Shown piece after piece: positions 1 through 12,049 of a DNA stretch of 64,000 bases (positions are counted from its first letter, which is position 1; every line of letters starts with the position of its first letter). The notes beneath the pieces are model-generated. The model was given only the letters and a program-made list of their open reading frames with translations, made no database searches and was not told the origin of the DNA. Made by a program: the position numbers and the translations under genes. This stretch comes from Collybiopsis luxurians FD-317 M1. Lineage: Eukaryota; Basidiomycota; Agaricomycetes; Agaricales; Omphalotaceae. Where the stretch lies: contig KN834779.1 in NCBI GenBank assembly GCA_000827265.1, positions 188,679-252,678 on the forward strand, written 5' to 3'.

Positions 1-298
1 TTGATCCAATATGAGCACGCAGATCTATTTGCTTTTCTTCTCCTTCTCGTCTTGTTCCTCCTTGAACGGCACACTAAACTTCACATTGTCCTTGTCACTT
101 ACTCCATCGTCCACTTCCACATTCAGTGAACCATAAGATGTGTCAGCCGTGGTTTTGTCCGTCCTCGACCTCGTTGATTTTGACCCGAAAGTCTCGTCAA
201 GCTTCTTGAGCTCCCCAGAAGCGTCGTCCATCATACTCTCCAGCTGCCGCACCTCCTCCCAGAGTCCAAGAGTGTTCACATTATGTTCAACTGACAAA
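1..298 (-). pseudogene. 3' fragment of the mitochondrial-protein gene, duplicated
   Basis: Read on the minus strand this matches the last ~95 codons and the trailing bases of the intact gene at 13993-15343. Shared landmarks are SVEHNVN, LESMMDDASGELKKLDETF and VPFKEEQDEKEKK at the C-terminus. The match stops abruptly near position 298, where MYND-family sequence begins, so the open frame that crosses the join (25-369) is a chance fusion. The fragment continues past the left edge of the window. It is one of at least two broken copies of this gene here; the other is at 22848-23437. Seen directly by comparing the copies; no function is expected. Confidence 0.75.
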
Positions 299-890
299 GT
301 ATCGGATAATAACTTACCTCTCATTCCCAACCCGCTCCTTCTGCCGCTACACCCTAACTGGATCGACAAAATTTTCCGGCATCACAAAGTACCAATTCAT
401 GTCATATAATTCGATTCCACCATGCCCGCAACACACAAGCTCCTTACATTTCTGGTCTCTATTCATCATGTGAAGTTCCAAAATAAGCAGGCCCGAAGAT
501 GATAGAAGTTTGATCCCCGTTTCGGTGCAGGGGAAGCTGTGTCCGGGAAAGAGATGACGTTTGTAGTCGTTTGAAGGGATTGTAAGACGGATGTACGTTG
601 GGTCTGTAGGGTCTGTTCGACAACGTATCTGATAAAGGTTTTGTTGTAGAGGTTAATTTGAAAGCGTAGTGCTAGAAGGGGGCCAAGGTTCTTCATTATA
701 CAACTGGCCTTGCGAAGGTTGTACGTAGTACATATCACAAGTGGAGGACGAGGATACAATTGCTCCGCACACCAGTTGATGGCCTGCCTTTCAATCCATA
801 CATTGCCATCTATAGCTGCAGCGAACTTCAGTTCGGCGACGAGAATAGCCTTGAATAAAGTGAGGAGTGGTGCAACACTTTATACCAGGA
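299..890 (-). pseudogene. MYND zinc-finger protein, copy A, 5'-truncated
   Basis: The minus-strand frame around 720-890 gives a MYND-like finger: TTPHFIQG, then CSYRWQCMDWKAGHQLVCG. The DW, H and last C of the MYND consensus are present, but the usual YCSxxCQ is altered to RCSYRWQ, so at least one zinc ligand is lost. The following C-terminal part (EQTLQTQRTSVLQSL, then a cysteine-containing block and the FVDPVRV-like tail) lies in shifted frames. The helical region that normally precedes the finger in the better copies is absent, and upstream DNA is non-coding sequence shared with copies B and C. MYND fingers usually bind proline-rich partners; here I infer a dead remnant. Confidence 0.6.
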
Positions 891-1260
891 AGAAAAAAAA
901 CCTCAGTTAAACCGTCAATGAGTGGTGATTTTTTCAGTGTCTCGTTTTGCCTTTAAGCTCATCGACTGATACCCACGTTCAGGTGCTCCTCTGTCAATTA
1001 TTTGATAAAATGAGCTTGTATGAACTGGGTATCTATATTGAATTATTCTCTATAATGTAACAACTTGTTTTTACAGAGTAGTCATTGTCCGTTAGGAATA
1101 TGAAGTACTAGAAAGAGCAGAAGAGCAAGATTGAAAAGTAGGGACCACCGTGATGGAACGAGCTACTACGCCTGTTTGGCTGATCAATCTTCATTCGTAG
1201 CCAATATTAGCGAATCGCCCTACCTTGCCACCACAAATGTAATTTCTCGCTATCATTCTG

Positions 1261-3333
1261 TTACCCCGCTCTAATAAAGATTTCAGTGCAAGGTGAGATG
1301 ACGGTCAAAAAGATCACCTTCTCTGTGTGATCTTGCCCAGATAATAAACCATCCAGCTGGACCAACTCGTGTAATTCATTCGGCCGATATACAGAACTAG
1401 TATTCCCAAGCCGAAAATTGGAATCAAAGTCACCAGAAGTGAACCAGCCGGACCCAGTGTCATGTTCCTGCAGATGGTCTCGCACGTTGAGTGTCGCAAG
1501 GATAGAATTGGTATAGACTGTAAACATAAATTCAGAACTGTGCAACAAAGCTTCCTAAGGCGGCAATTCACGTCGTGGCAGCACTAAGTAGAAAGGGAAC
1601 TCGATGTTTGTCCCAGGATAGACGGCGGAAAAGGAAAGCACCAAGATAGCACAGAAACTGTCACAAATGTGTATGGAAAATTATTGGCGTATGAAGGCTT
1701 TCGAAGGTTTACCTCGAGACAATTCCGGCTGTCACACTAAAGATTATCTGTACAAAAAGCGCGGTATGAGTTGATGACGCAGATGGTTTTGAAGTGCACA
1801 TACCACAGAACGAAGTAAGTGATTTGTCCTTGGGTACATGTTAGAAGATACAGGTTATGGGTATGTCAACCTCCTACCTCTTGAATGTACTGCTTGAGAA
1901 TGTCTTTTGGAATTTATGGAGGGAGAAAACAATCGCAGAAGTAATGAGAATATCGCAGGCGGCGCCGAGAGAATTGACGATAATTGCAAATGGCTGTTAT
2001 GTTGATATTTTGAACGCTGTGTGACTGAGAACAACTCCCTGTAAGGAGCCTTTTACTTACCCCCAATACGGTTGTGAGTTCTCCAGTGGAAAGATGGATT
2101 CTAATGAGCGCAAGTCGATTCTCATTCTCCATAAGAATTCAGATGAAAAGCGTACGCTCGGACAGAAAAATCTAGGAGGAGTCTCAGTACTGCGATAATC
2201 TGAGTAAAAATGAATTTACACAGCGAGAAACCTTCCAACGACTGGAAGTCAGTGACGTTGAGGCATATGCGACTCTATTGCTCACCAAATTGAGCGAGTG
2301 AGATTACCAACTAGATGAGAGCTTATCAAACAAGTTATTCGAGTAAAGAGACCAGAAATACATACGATTACACCGGTAAGGCATGAGCTCTTGCTCACTG
2401 TAACTGACTTGAGAATACATTCAGAATTTCAGTATGGGTCGTGCTCACATTTCCATACTCTCCAAACATAAAAGCTAATGATACCTAAATTGAGGCATGT
2501 TTTGTAAGATTGGCAAAGAGCTCACCCTTGGCCCATAGTGGTGATGAAACCCTAGAAATCCACCATGTCATGATTAGCACGCTAACTCACAGATCGGGAT
2601 TCTCACTGTTGAAAACGCAAGTCCCTGGTGATTTCATCATCAAAACCGGGCGTCATGCTTCAGTGCAAATCACCCACATAGGAGCTCCTGCCAACGAATG
2701 ATTAGCGATCTGTGAGTACCGCTAGTCACTGGCCAAGCAAGTGTAAACGGTATAGCCTCATCCGAAGACGGTCACTTACCTAGGAAGCTTGTTTGAAAAG
2801 GCCGCTAAGTTGCCAAAATTGGTGACACAGTACTCGTATACTAGTGCCCATTTTCCTTAGCGAAATTCATATCAATGATACTTCCAGTCAGCATATACTT
2901 ACACCAATGACTAATGCTGAGCTGGTGCACCAGATCTAAAAGTACAAGGATAACGACCTAGGGCAGCCGTTCCGTGAAAGTTTAAATATAGAGTCGTATC
3001 CATAGACTTACCGTTGATTTAAGCCATCGTGAATCTGGGCGGTCCGAGTTACGGGTTCGAGCGGAACTGAAGTAGACCCACGTTTGAGAATATGTAACTG
3101 AAGTGAAATATGGAGCAGTCTTTCCATAGTTCGTGTATAGTTACGTGCCTCCGTTTAAACTAAGGAAAGGGGTGTTAGATACATTTTCTATAAAGGAATG
3201 AGGGAATTTGCGTACATGGTGGCGAATACAAGGCCTATGAACAATGCTCCCAATCTGCCAATATATAAGAAAGTGTTGAACCAGTCGAAAAATGAACACA
3301 CGTATTATCCAAAGTCGGCTGAACATGAATCAT
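1261..3333 (-). pseudogene. DUF6534-like membrane protein, copy A, decayed
   Basis: Multi-exon remnant of a fungal seven-helix-type DUF6534 protein. The first exon starts at 3333 (MIHVQPTLDNT) and splices to LGALFIGLVFATM. Later exons give YSQTWVYF, the short VTNFGN block, and near the end the helix LPRRxxxPxEALL and the signature YTNSILATLN followed by a Gly/Ser/Asp/Asn-rich tail. Damage seen: the acceptor before the YSQTW exon has lost its AG (ACACG instead of ACAGG as in copies C and E), the codon split between the HW exon and the next exon reads TGA, and an in-frame TAG interrupts the last exon just before EALL. I infer a pseudogene; family assignment rests on motif order, not on a database search. 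Confidence 0.6.
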
Positions 3334-4017
3334 TATTGCCTTTTTCTTTGCAGTGCAGCAAGCAGGGACACAGCTTTCTGCCTATTGTTGAAGGGGGGAG
3401 GGGATGCCTTTGAGACTTGGCTAGCCAATACTTGATACCATATATATGTTACCTGTCGGATAGCCAGAAGTAGTATAGCGCGGTCGAAGAGACATTAGGC
3501 ACGGGGTGTCAACATTCTTGGGGCCTAGAGATTCTCGCTCTTTATCTCCGTTAGATCTGTAGAACACTAAATGGAAATCTTTGCCCATTTGGAAACAAGA
3601 TCACCGCTGAAGGGACCACTCCGCAAGAAGTACATAGATTCCATCTTTATTACCGGCACTGGCACTATATAGTGCAGGCAGCAGGTGTACATAGTCATTG
3701 AAGTGAAGTGGCAGGACCCCGATTATTCACTGGCAGCATTTGGGATTTGGATAGCGTGGTGTGAGAGCAAACCACTGTTCAACTCTTCTTAAAGTTTTAT
3801 GCTTGATATTAGTGCAGGATGTAAAACCTACATGTCATTGACACAGCTTGTTTATAACGGTTTTCAATGTTAGTACTCTAAATATGTAGGTACATTATCG
3901 TCGCCAAGAAAAATCGCTTTAGAACATATTCAACGCTGCAAACCTCACAAACCCGGGAACAAGTCAAACACCCCCGATACACTATACCCATAAAGTATCG
4001 CATAATACCTCACCTCC

Positions 4018-5160
4018 CTAATCCCAACCCGCTCCTTCTCCATCCCCACCCTAACCGGATCGACAAACATTTTAGGCGCATCGCACAGAGGTTCAAACTA
4101 GCAATTCATGTCATCCGATTCGGATCGACCGTGCCCGACACAGACGAGCTCTTTACACTTGTGATCTCTGTTCGTCATATAAAGGTCTAGAAGCAACAGG
4201 GCCGAAGATGATAGAAGCTTGGTCCCCGTTTCGGTGCAGGGTGAGCCGGGCCCGGAAGGGAGATGGCGTCTGTAGTAGTCTACGAGGGATTGTAAGACGG
4301 ATGTGCAATGGGCCTCTAGAGTCTGTCTAACGATGAATTTGATAAAGGGCACGTCGTAGTTGTTACCTTGAATAGATAGTCCTGTGAGGGAAAAAATGGG
4401 TCATTATATGAACCGGCTTTGCAAATGTAAGACGTAGGAGATACCACGAGGAGATGACAAGGATACATTGGCTGCCCACACCTGACGGTAACCCGCATTC
4501 CAATCCATATGCTGACATTCGTAGCTGTAGTAAATTTTGGTTCAGCAATGAGAACAGACTTGAATAAATTGGTGTTCGGGAATCGTAGGACACTTTATTC
4601 CAAGAAAAAAAGAAGAAAAAACTATGAGCGACCACCGTCAACGAAAAAGAAGAGAAAATATAGGAAAACTCACCTCTGTACTAGTGCAAATCACCGTGGT
4701 ACTCTTATATCTCTCCTCCAGCAAAACAAAATACTCCACCTTTGCTATCGCCTCTCTCCACGCCGTACCAAATTTGGCCAATGAGGAGCTCACAGGAGCC
4801 TTGAACTCAAATGTCTTTCGATCGGCTGCAAGAGCGTTGTTCGTGTATTTCAAGAACCGTCTCAAGATCGAAGGAACCGTGAAAAAGCTCAAAATCAAAC
4901 TCGTCAAGTAATCGCACATTCTTGTTGTGAAATTGACATAAACCTCTCCTTTCTTTTTCACAAAATACACCGAGGAATAGATAGCACTGAGCCATCCATA
5001 ATCTATAGCTTGCGCGAGCACGAAAGCGCCTTCGTTGATGATTGCCCAGAATATGAACCCATGTAAGCAGGAGATGGTTTCAAAATAATCGTGAGACACG
5101 GAAGGATCCTCGAATATGGAAGAACTGACTTTGGGGGCTGAGATACGTTTTAGAGTGGTT
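4018..5160 (-). pseudogene. MYND zinc-finger protein, copy B, helical region plus broken finger
   Basis: This copy keeps the alpha-helical region that precedes the finger (4640-5160; landmarks FIFWAIINEGAFVLAQAIDY, VPSILRRFLKY, AIAKVEYFVLLEERY). An intron and then the finger follow near 4480-4610. The finger is ruined: an in-frame TGA replaces the Arg codon after CSHC, YCSYEC has become YYSYEC, the conserved His is Tyr and the last Cys is Trp. The C-terminal part (QTLEAHCTSVLQSLVDYY, then CKELVCVGHGRSES and the DPVRVGMEKERVGI tail) lies at 4018-4360. The layout matches agaricomycete MYND proteins with N-terminal helical repeats. The 285-codon frame at 4638-5495 joins this copy to the separate fragment on its right and is not one gene. 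Confidence 0.6.
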
Positions 5161-5400
5161 GCCACGACTCGTATGATACCGGCTTCTTCATTATACAACT
5201 GGCTTTGCAAAAGTTGTACGTAGTACATACCACGAGTGGAGGGTGAGGATGCAATTGCTCCGCACACTCGCTGGTGGCCTGCCTTCCAATCCATACATTG
5301 CCATTTATAGCTGCAGCCGACTTCAGTTCGGCAATGCGAACAGCCTTGAATAAAGTGAGGAGTGGTGCGACACTTTATACCAGGAAGAAAAAAGCCCTGA
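5160..5400 (-). pseudogene. MYND finger fragment, upstream of copy B
   Basis: A second, separate finger-coding fragment lies directly upstream of copy B: CRTTPHFIQGCSHC, then TEVGCSYKWQCMDWKAGHQ and VCG. It shares with copy A the odd change YCSYEC to CSYxW. So these two fragments descend from one already damaged ancestor, whereas the finger of copy C is intact. The upstream DNA (5400-5760) is nearly the same as 890-1260 and 9570-9930, showing that the duplicated unit carries its intergenic part along. No start codon fits; a remnant. Confidence 0.55.
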
Positions 5401-5758
5401 GTTAAAATTGTCAATGGGTGGTGAAATTTTTCAGTGTCTCGTCTTGCCCCTAAGCCCCTTGAGTGATTTCCCACGTTCAGGCACTCCTCTGTCAATTATT
5501 TGATAAAATGAACTTGTATGAACTGGGTATCTATATTAAATTATTCTCTGTAATGTAACGTCTTGATTTTACAGAGTAATCATTGTCCGTTAGGAATATG
5601 AAGTACTAGAAAGAGCAGAAGAGCAAGATTGAAAAGTAGGGACCACTGTGATGGAATGAGCTACTACGCCTGTTTGGCTGATCAATCTTCATTCGTAGCC
5701 AATGTTAGTGAATCGCCCTACGTCGCCATCACAAATGTAATTTCTCACTATCATTCTA

Positions 5759-7875
5759 TTACCTCGCTCTAATAAGGATATCAGTGCAAGGTGAGATGAC
5801 AGTCAAAAAGATCACCTTCTCTGTGTGATCTTGCCTAGACGATAAACCATCCAGCTGGACCAGCTCGTGTAATTCATTCGGCCGATATAAAGAATTAGTA
5901 TTCCCAACCCGAAAGTTGGAATCAAAGTCACCAGAAGTGAACCAGCCGGACACAGTGTTATGTTCCTGCAGATACTCTCGCGCGTTGAGTGTCGCCAGGA
6001 TAGAGTTGGTATAGACTGCAAACATAAATTCAGAATTCTGCAACAAAGCTTCGTACGACGGAAATTTACGTCGTGGCAGCACGAAGTAGAAGGGGAACCC
6101 GATGTTTGTCCCAGGATAGACGACGGAAAAGGAAAGCACCAAGATAGCACAGAAGCTGTCACAAATGTGTATGGAGAATTTGTTGACGTATGAAAACTTT
6201 TGGAGGACTTTACCTCGAGGCAATTCCGGCTGTCACACTAAAGATCATCTGTACAAAAAGCACGGAGTAAGTCGTTGGCGCAGATAGCTTCAACTGAAAT
6301 GCACGTACGACAGAAAGAAGCAAGTGGTTTGTCCTTGGGTAGATGTTAGAAGGTACAGTGGGCGGATATGTCAACCTCCTACCTCTTGAGTGCACCTCTT
6401 GAGAATGTTTTTTGGAATTTTTGAAGGAAGAAAACAATCGCAAAGGCAATGAGAATATCACAGGCGGCTCCGAGAGAATTTACGAGAATCATATATGGCT
6501 AATAGGTTGAAGTCTCGTATGCTGAGCGATTGAGAATCACCTGTAAGGAATCTTTTACTTACCTCCAATACGGTTGTGAGTTCTCCGGCGGAAAGATGGA
6601 TTCTAGCGAGCGCAAGTCGATTCTCATTCTCCATAAGAAATCAGATGGAAAGCGTACGCTCGGACAGAAAGATCTAGGAGGAGTTTCAGTATTGCAATAA
6701 TCTGAGTAAAAATGAATTTACACAGTAGGAGACCTTCCAATGATTGGAAGTCAGTGACATTTAAGCATAGCAATTCTATTGCTCACCGAATTGAGCAAGT
6801 GAGATTACCAACTAGATGAGAGCTTATCAAACAAGTTATTCAAGTAAAGAGACCCGAAATACATACGATTACACTGGTAAGACATAAGCTCTTGCTCACT
6901 GTAACTGACTTGAGAATACATTTGGAATTTCACTTTGAGTCGCTGTCCTCACATTTCCATACTCTCCAAACATAAAAGCTAAGAATATCCTAAATTCAAG
7001 CATTATTCTGTAAGATTGGGAACGAGCTCACCTCTGGGTCATAATGGTAATGAGACCCTAAAAATCCACCATGTCATGGTTAGCAGTCAAACTCACAGAT
7101 CGAGATTCTCACTGTTGAGCACGACATTCCCTAGTAATTCCATCATCAAATTCAAAACCGGACGTCATGTTCAAGTTCAGTGCAGATCACCTACATAAGA
7201 GCTTCTGCCAATGAATGATCAGCGATCTGTGGGCACCTAGGATATGCTGGTCACTAGCCAAACAAGTGCGAACGGTATAGCCGAGTCTTCCAAACACAAG
7301 AGATTACTGCATCACTTACCTAGGAAGCTTATTTGAAAAGGCCGCGAAATCACCAAAATTAGTGACACAGTACTCATATACTAGTGCCCATTTTCCTCAG
7401 CAAAATCCATATCAATGATACTGCCAGTTAGCATATACTTACGCCAATGACTGATGCTGAGTTGGTGCACCAGGTCTAAAAGTACAAGGATAACAACCTA
7501 CATAGGGAAGCCGTTCGGTGAGAATTGGAATACAGTCGGATCCGTGGACGTACCATTGATTTGAGCCATCGTGAATCTGAGCGGTCCGAGTTACGGCTTC
7601 GAGCGGAACTGAAGTAGACCCACGTTTGAGAATATGACACTGCAGTGGGATGTGAAGCAATCCATCGATAGTTCGTGTATAGTTACGTGCCTCCGTTCAA
7701 ACTAAGGAAAGGAGTGTTAGATACATTTTCCCTAAAGGAATGAGGGAATTTGCGTACATGGTGGCGAATACAAGGCCTATAAATAACGCTCCCAATCTGG
7801 CAGCGTGTAAGAAAGTGTCGAAACAGTCGAGAAATGAGCACACGTATTATCCAAAGTGGGCTGAACATGGAACAT
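5759..7875 (-). pseudogene. DUF6534-like membrane protein, copy B, best-preserved exons
   Basis: The exons can be read as follows (minus strand): 7875-7844 MFHVQPTLDNT; 7796-7758 LGALFIGLVFATM; an exon with YSQTWVYF and DSRWLKSM; one with ILVLLDLVHQLSISHW; one with RKWALVYEYCVTNFGDF; FYVWRVWK joined to LSKSLCLTSVIVCISGLF; then LGAACDILIAFAIVFFL; SVVRAFQLKLSAPTTYSVLF; and the last exon with FYFVLPRRKF and VYTNSILATLNARE. The order and motifs are those of DUF6534, with hydrophobic helices alternating with short loops. The Arg codon split between the HW exon and the VTNFG exon is intact here. The acceptor before the YSQTW exon is ACACG instead of ACAGG, so the gene may not splice; I could not place every middle intron. 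Confidence 0.55.
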
Positions 7876-9019
7876 TATTTCCTTTTCTTCGCAGTGCAGC
7901 AAGCAAGAACACAACGTTCCGTCTATTGTTGAAAATGGGGAGGATGATGCCTTTGAGTACTCGGCCAACCAATGCTTTATACCAACCAGATTAAGTTTAA
8001 ATGAGTTATGCAACAAGTGTATTAGCCTTTCGGATAGCCAGAAGTAGTATAGCGCGGTCGAAGAGACGTTCTGGGCCTTAGAAATTCCGCTCTTTATTGG
8101 TTCGTTAGATCTGTAGAACACTAAATGGCAATCTTTGCCCATCTGGAAACAGGGTCACCACTGAAACCCGGACAACTGCGCAAGAAGTAAATACTTAAAT
8201 ATGTAGACATGTATCTGGAATTGCTGTCAGGTCGACGTCGGAAGGTAAGATGGTATCTCATATAACGCGCATCGGGTGCTTGAAGCCCGAGGGATCACAG
8301 TGGGTATCCTCACAGCAATGGCAGACGTTATGGGAGTGCTCATTCAAACGACAAGTTGCGGCCTTCAACTTTCAAGGTACTTGAGGGTTTGAATAAGTTC
8401 CATCTTGATCACTGGCACCACATAGTGCAGTCTGCAAACGTACATAGTCGCTAAAGTGAAGTGACAGGACCCCAATTGTTCGTTTGGACGGCGTGATGTA
8501 AGAACAAACCATTCAAATCCTCTTTAAGGTTTTGTGCGTGATATTAGTGCAGGTATCATACTCTACTCATGCTTTCCTGCTATATTTCAGCCGATCTTGA
8601 CATATAGACATACCGTGCCAACCATCTCATTCGATCTTCTCATGGAGTAGCAAGTGAAAAGCAACGCCAAATGACTCGAGTGGAGGATTACGTATCCATA
8701 AAAGATTTCTTTCGAAACTGGGGAGTGATAAGGATCATCAACGCACTCCTCCGATATGCGCTGAATGGAATTACAATTATGCGGGGGTTGTTGAAGGGTA
8801 TGGAACCTAGTACACATGTGATGGACACAGATTGTTTATACCGGTTTTCAAAGTGTTAAGCAGTAACTTTTCAATCAGCACCTGCATATGTATGTACATA
8901 TACATTGTCGTCGCTAAGAAAACTCGCGTCAGAACAAATTCAGTGCTGCAAACCTCACAAGCTCGGGAACAAGTCAAACACCCCCGATACACTATACCCA
9001 TAAAGTATCGCATAATACC

Positions 9020-9570
9020 TCACCTCCCTATTCCCAACCCGCCCCTTCTCCCCCCCAATCCCAACCGGATCGACAAACTTTTAGACGCATCGCACAGAGG
9101 TTCAAACCACCAATTCATATCACCCGATTCGGATCGACCGTGTCCGCAACAGTCGAGATCTTTACACTTGTGGTCTCTGTTCGTCAAGTAAAGGTATAGA
9201 AGCAATAGGATGGGCATGGAAGGCAGATGGCGTTTGTAGTAGTCCACGAGGGATTGTAAGATGAATGTGGGGTGGGCTTCTAGGGTTTGTCCGATAATGA
9301 ATTTGATGAAGGTCGTGTGGTACTTGTTACCTCGGAAAGATAGTCCTAAGGGAACAAAATACGTTATTACACGAACCGGTTTTGCGATTGTAGGACGGAG
9401 GAGATACCACGAGGGGAGGACGAGGATACATTTGCTCCGCACACATGACGGTGACCCGCATTTCAATCCATATGTTGACATTCGTAGCTGCAGTAAACGT
9501 TGGTTCGGCAACGAGAATAGCCTTGAATAAAGTGAGGAGTGGTGCGATACTTTATACCAGGAAGGAAAAA
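9020..9570 (-). pseudogene. MYND zinc-finger protein, copy C, intact finger but no 5' part
   Basis: The best MYND finger of the window: YSRCRTNVYCSYECQHMDWN followed by AGHRHVCG, with the YCSxxCQ, DW, H and C landmarks in place. It is followed by the C-terminal region (EAHPTFILQSLVDYYKRHLP, then CKDLDCCGHGRSESGDMNWW and FEPLCDA). Directly before the finger the frame has no start codon, and the helical region found in copy B is missing; the sequence there is the common spacer of the array. I therefore read it as a 5'-truncated copy. A short MYND-only protein cannot be ruled out if an upstream exon exists in the spacer. Confidence 0.5.
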
Positions 9571-9931
9571 ACCCGAAATTGAAATTGTCAACGAGTGGTC
9601 AATTTTTTTCAGTGTCTCGTCTTGCCCCTAAGCTCCTTGAGTGATTCCCTACGTTCAGGCGCTCCGTAAATTATTTGATAAAATGAACTTGTATGAACTG
9701 GGTATCTATATTAAATTATTCTCTGTAATGTAACGACTTGATTTTACAGAGTAATCATTGTCCGGTAGCAATATGAAGTATTAGAAAGAGCAGGAGAGCA
9801 AGATTGAACAGTAGGGACCATCGTGATGGAATGAGCTACCAGGCCTGTTTGGCTGATCAATCTTTATTCGTAGCCAATATCAGTGAATCGCCCTACCTTG
9901 CCATCACAAATATAATTTCACTATCATTGTG

Positions 9932-12049
9932 TTACCCCGCTCTAGTAAAGATATCAGTGCAAGGTGAGATGACGATCAAAAAGATCACCTTCTCTGTGCG
10001 ATCTTGCCTAGCTGATAAACCATCCAGCTGGACCAGCTCGTGTGATTCATTCGGCCGATATACAGAATTAGTATTCCCAAGCCGAAAATTGGAATCGAAG
10101 TCACCAGAGGTGAACCAGCCGGACCCAGTGTCATGTTCCTGCAGATGGTCTCGCACGTTGAGTGTCGCCAGGATAGAATTGGTATAGACTGCAAACATAA
10201 ATTCAGAATTGTACAACAAAGCATCGTAAGGTCTCGATTTACGTCGTGGCAGCATAAAGTAGAAGGGGAACTCGACATTTGTCGTAGGATAGACAGCGGA
10301 AAGGAGAAGCACCAAGATAGCACAGACACTGTTGCAAAAGTATATGGGAAATTGTTGGCGTATAAAAGCTTTTGAAGGACTTTACCTCGAGGCGATTCCG
10401 GCTGTCAAACTAAAGATTATCTGTACAAAAAGCGCGGCGTAAGCCTTTGGCGCAGAAAGCTTTGATTGAAGTACACGTACGACGGAAAGAAGCAAGCGGT
10501 TTGTCCTTGGATAGATATCAGAATGTACAGTGGCTGGTTATATCAACTTCCAACCTCTTGAGTGCACCTCTTGAGAATTTCTTTTGGAATTTATGAAGGA
10601 AGAAAACAATCGCGGAGGTAATGAGAATATCACAGGCGGCTCCGAGAGAATTCACGAGAATTGTATATGGCTAATATATCAAAGTCTTGAATACTGAGCG
10701 ACTGAGAATGGAGTCTTACCTCCATTACAAATAAAATTTCCTCGACAGAAAGATGGGATCTAGCAAGCGAAGGTCGATTCTCATTTTCAGTAAGAATTCA
10801 GGCGGAAAGCGTACGCTCGGAAAACAAAATCTAAAAGGAGTTTCAGTAATTCGACAATCTGAGGAAAGATGGTTTGGATTTACACAGCAAAAAACCTTCC
10901 GATGATCGGAAGTCAGCGATGTTTAGACACATGTTACTCTACTGCTTACCGAATTGAGTGAATGAGATTGCCAACTGGATGAGAGTTCATCAATTAAGTT
11001 GTTCAAGTAAAGAGATAAAAAATACACACAATTACACCGGGAAGGCATAAGTTCTTGCTCACTGTAACTGAATTGAGAATAGACTCGGAATTTCAGTATG
11101 AGTTACCGTCTTCACATTTCCATACTCTCCAAACATAAAAGCTAATGATATCCTGAATTGTAGCATATTTTGTATGATTAGGAACAAGCTCACCCTTGGG
11201 CTATAACTGTAGTGAGACCCTAGAAATTCACAATGTCATGGTTAGCAGTCAAACCCACGGATAGAGATTCTTACTGTTGAAAACGCGATTCCCTAGTGAT
11301 TTCATCATTAAAACTGGGCTTCATGTTCAAGTTTAGTGCAAATCACCCACATAGGAGCTCCTGCCAACGAACGATCAGCGATCTGTGGGTACCTGATCAC
11401 CGGTCAATGGCCAAACAAACGCGAACGGTATAGCCGAGTCTTCCAAACACACCGCTCTACTTAGTACTGCATCACTTACCCAGGAAGGTTGTGTGAGAAG
11501 GCTGTCAAATTGTTAAAACTGGTGACACAGTAACTGTATACTAGTACCCATTTTTCTCAGCGAAGTCCATATCATTGATACTCAAGCCGGTCGCATATAC
11601 TTACACCAATGACTGATGCTGGCCTGGTGCACCAGGTCTAAAAGCACAAGGATAACGACCTACATGGGGTAGCTATTCCATGAGAATTCGAATACAGAGT
11701 CGTTTCCATCGAGTATCCATAGACATACCATTGATTTGAGCCATCGTGAATCTGAGCGGTCCGAGTTCCGGCTTCGAACAGAACCGAAGTAGACCCACGC
11801 TTGAGAATATGTAACTGCAGTGGGATATGAAGCAATCCTTCCACAGCTCCTGTATAGTTACGTGCCTCCGTTCAAACTAAGGAAAGTGAGTTATATACAT
11901 TTTCCCTAGAGAAATGAAAGAATTTGCGTACATTGTGGCGAGTACAAGGCCAATGAAATACGCTCCCAATCTGCCAGCATATGAGAAAGTGTTGAAGCAG
12001 TCGAAAAATGGGCACACGTATTATCTAAAGTGGGCTGAACATAGACCAT
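9932..12049 (-). pseudogene. DUF6534-like membrane protein, copy C, stop at an exon junction
   Basis: Exon 1 (12049-12018, MVYVQPTLDNT) splices over a 47-base intron to LGAYFIGLVLATM. The next acceptor is intact (ATACAG|G), giving YSQTWVYF, and later exons give VVILVLLDLVHQASISHW and, near the end, FYFMLPRRKS and VYTNSILATLNVRD. The codon split between the HW exon and the VTxF exon is TAA in this copy, against CGA in copies B and E and CAA in D. This needs one C-to-T change at a CpG and one G-to-A change. Unless a different splice is used, translation stops after about a third of the protein. Same family and array as A, B, D and E. Confidence 0.6.

Noticed and set aside
25..369. 114-codon minus-strand frame as a gene
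   Set aside because: It crosses the border at ~298 between a mitochondrial-gene fragment and MYND sequence.
4638..5495. 285-codon open frame read as one gene
   Set aside because: It joins a MYND finger fragment to the helical region of the next MYND copy; family order is finger after helices, so the frame is a chance fusion of two pieces.
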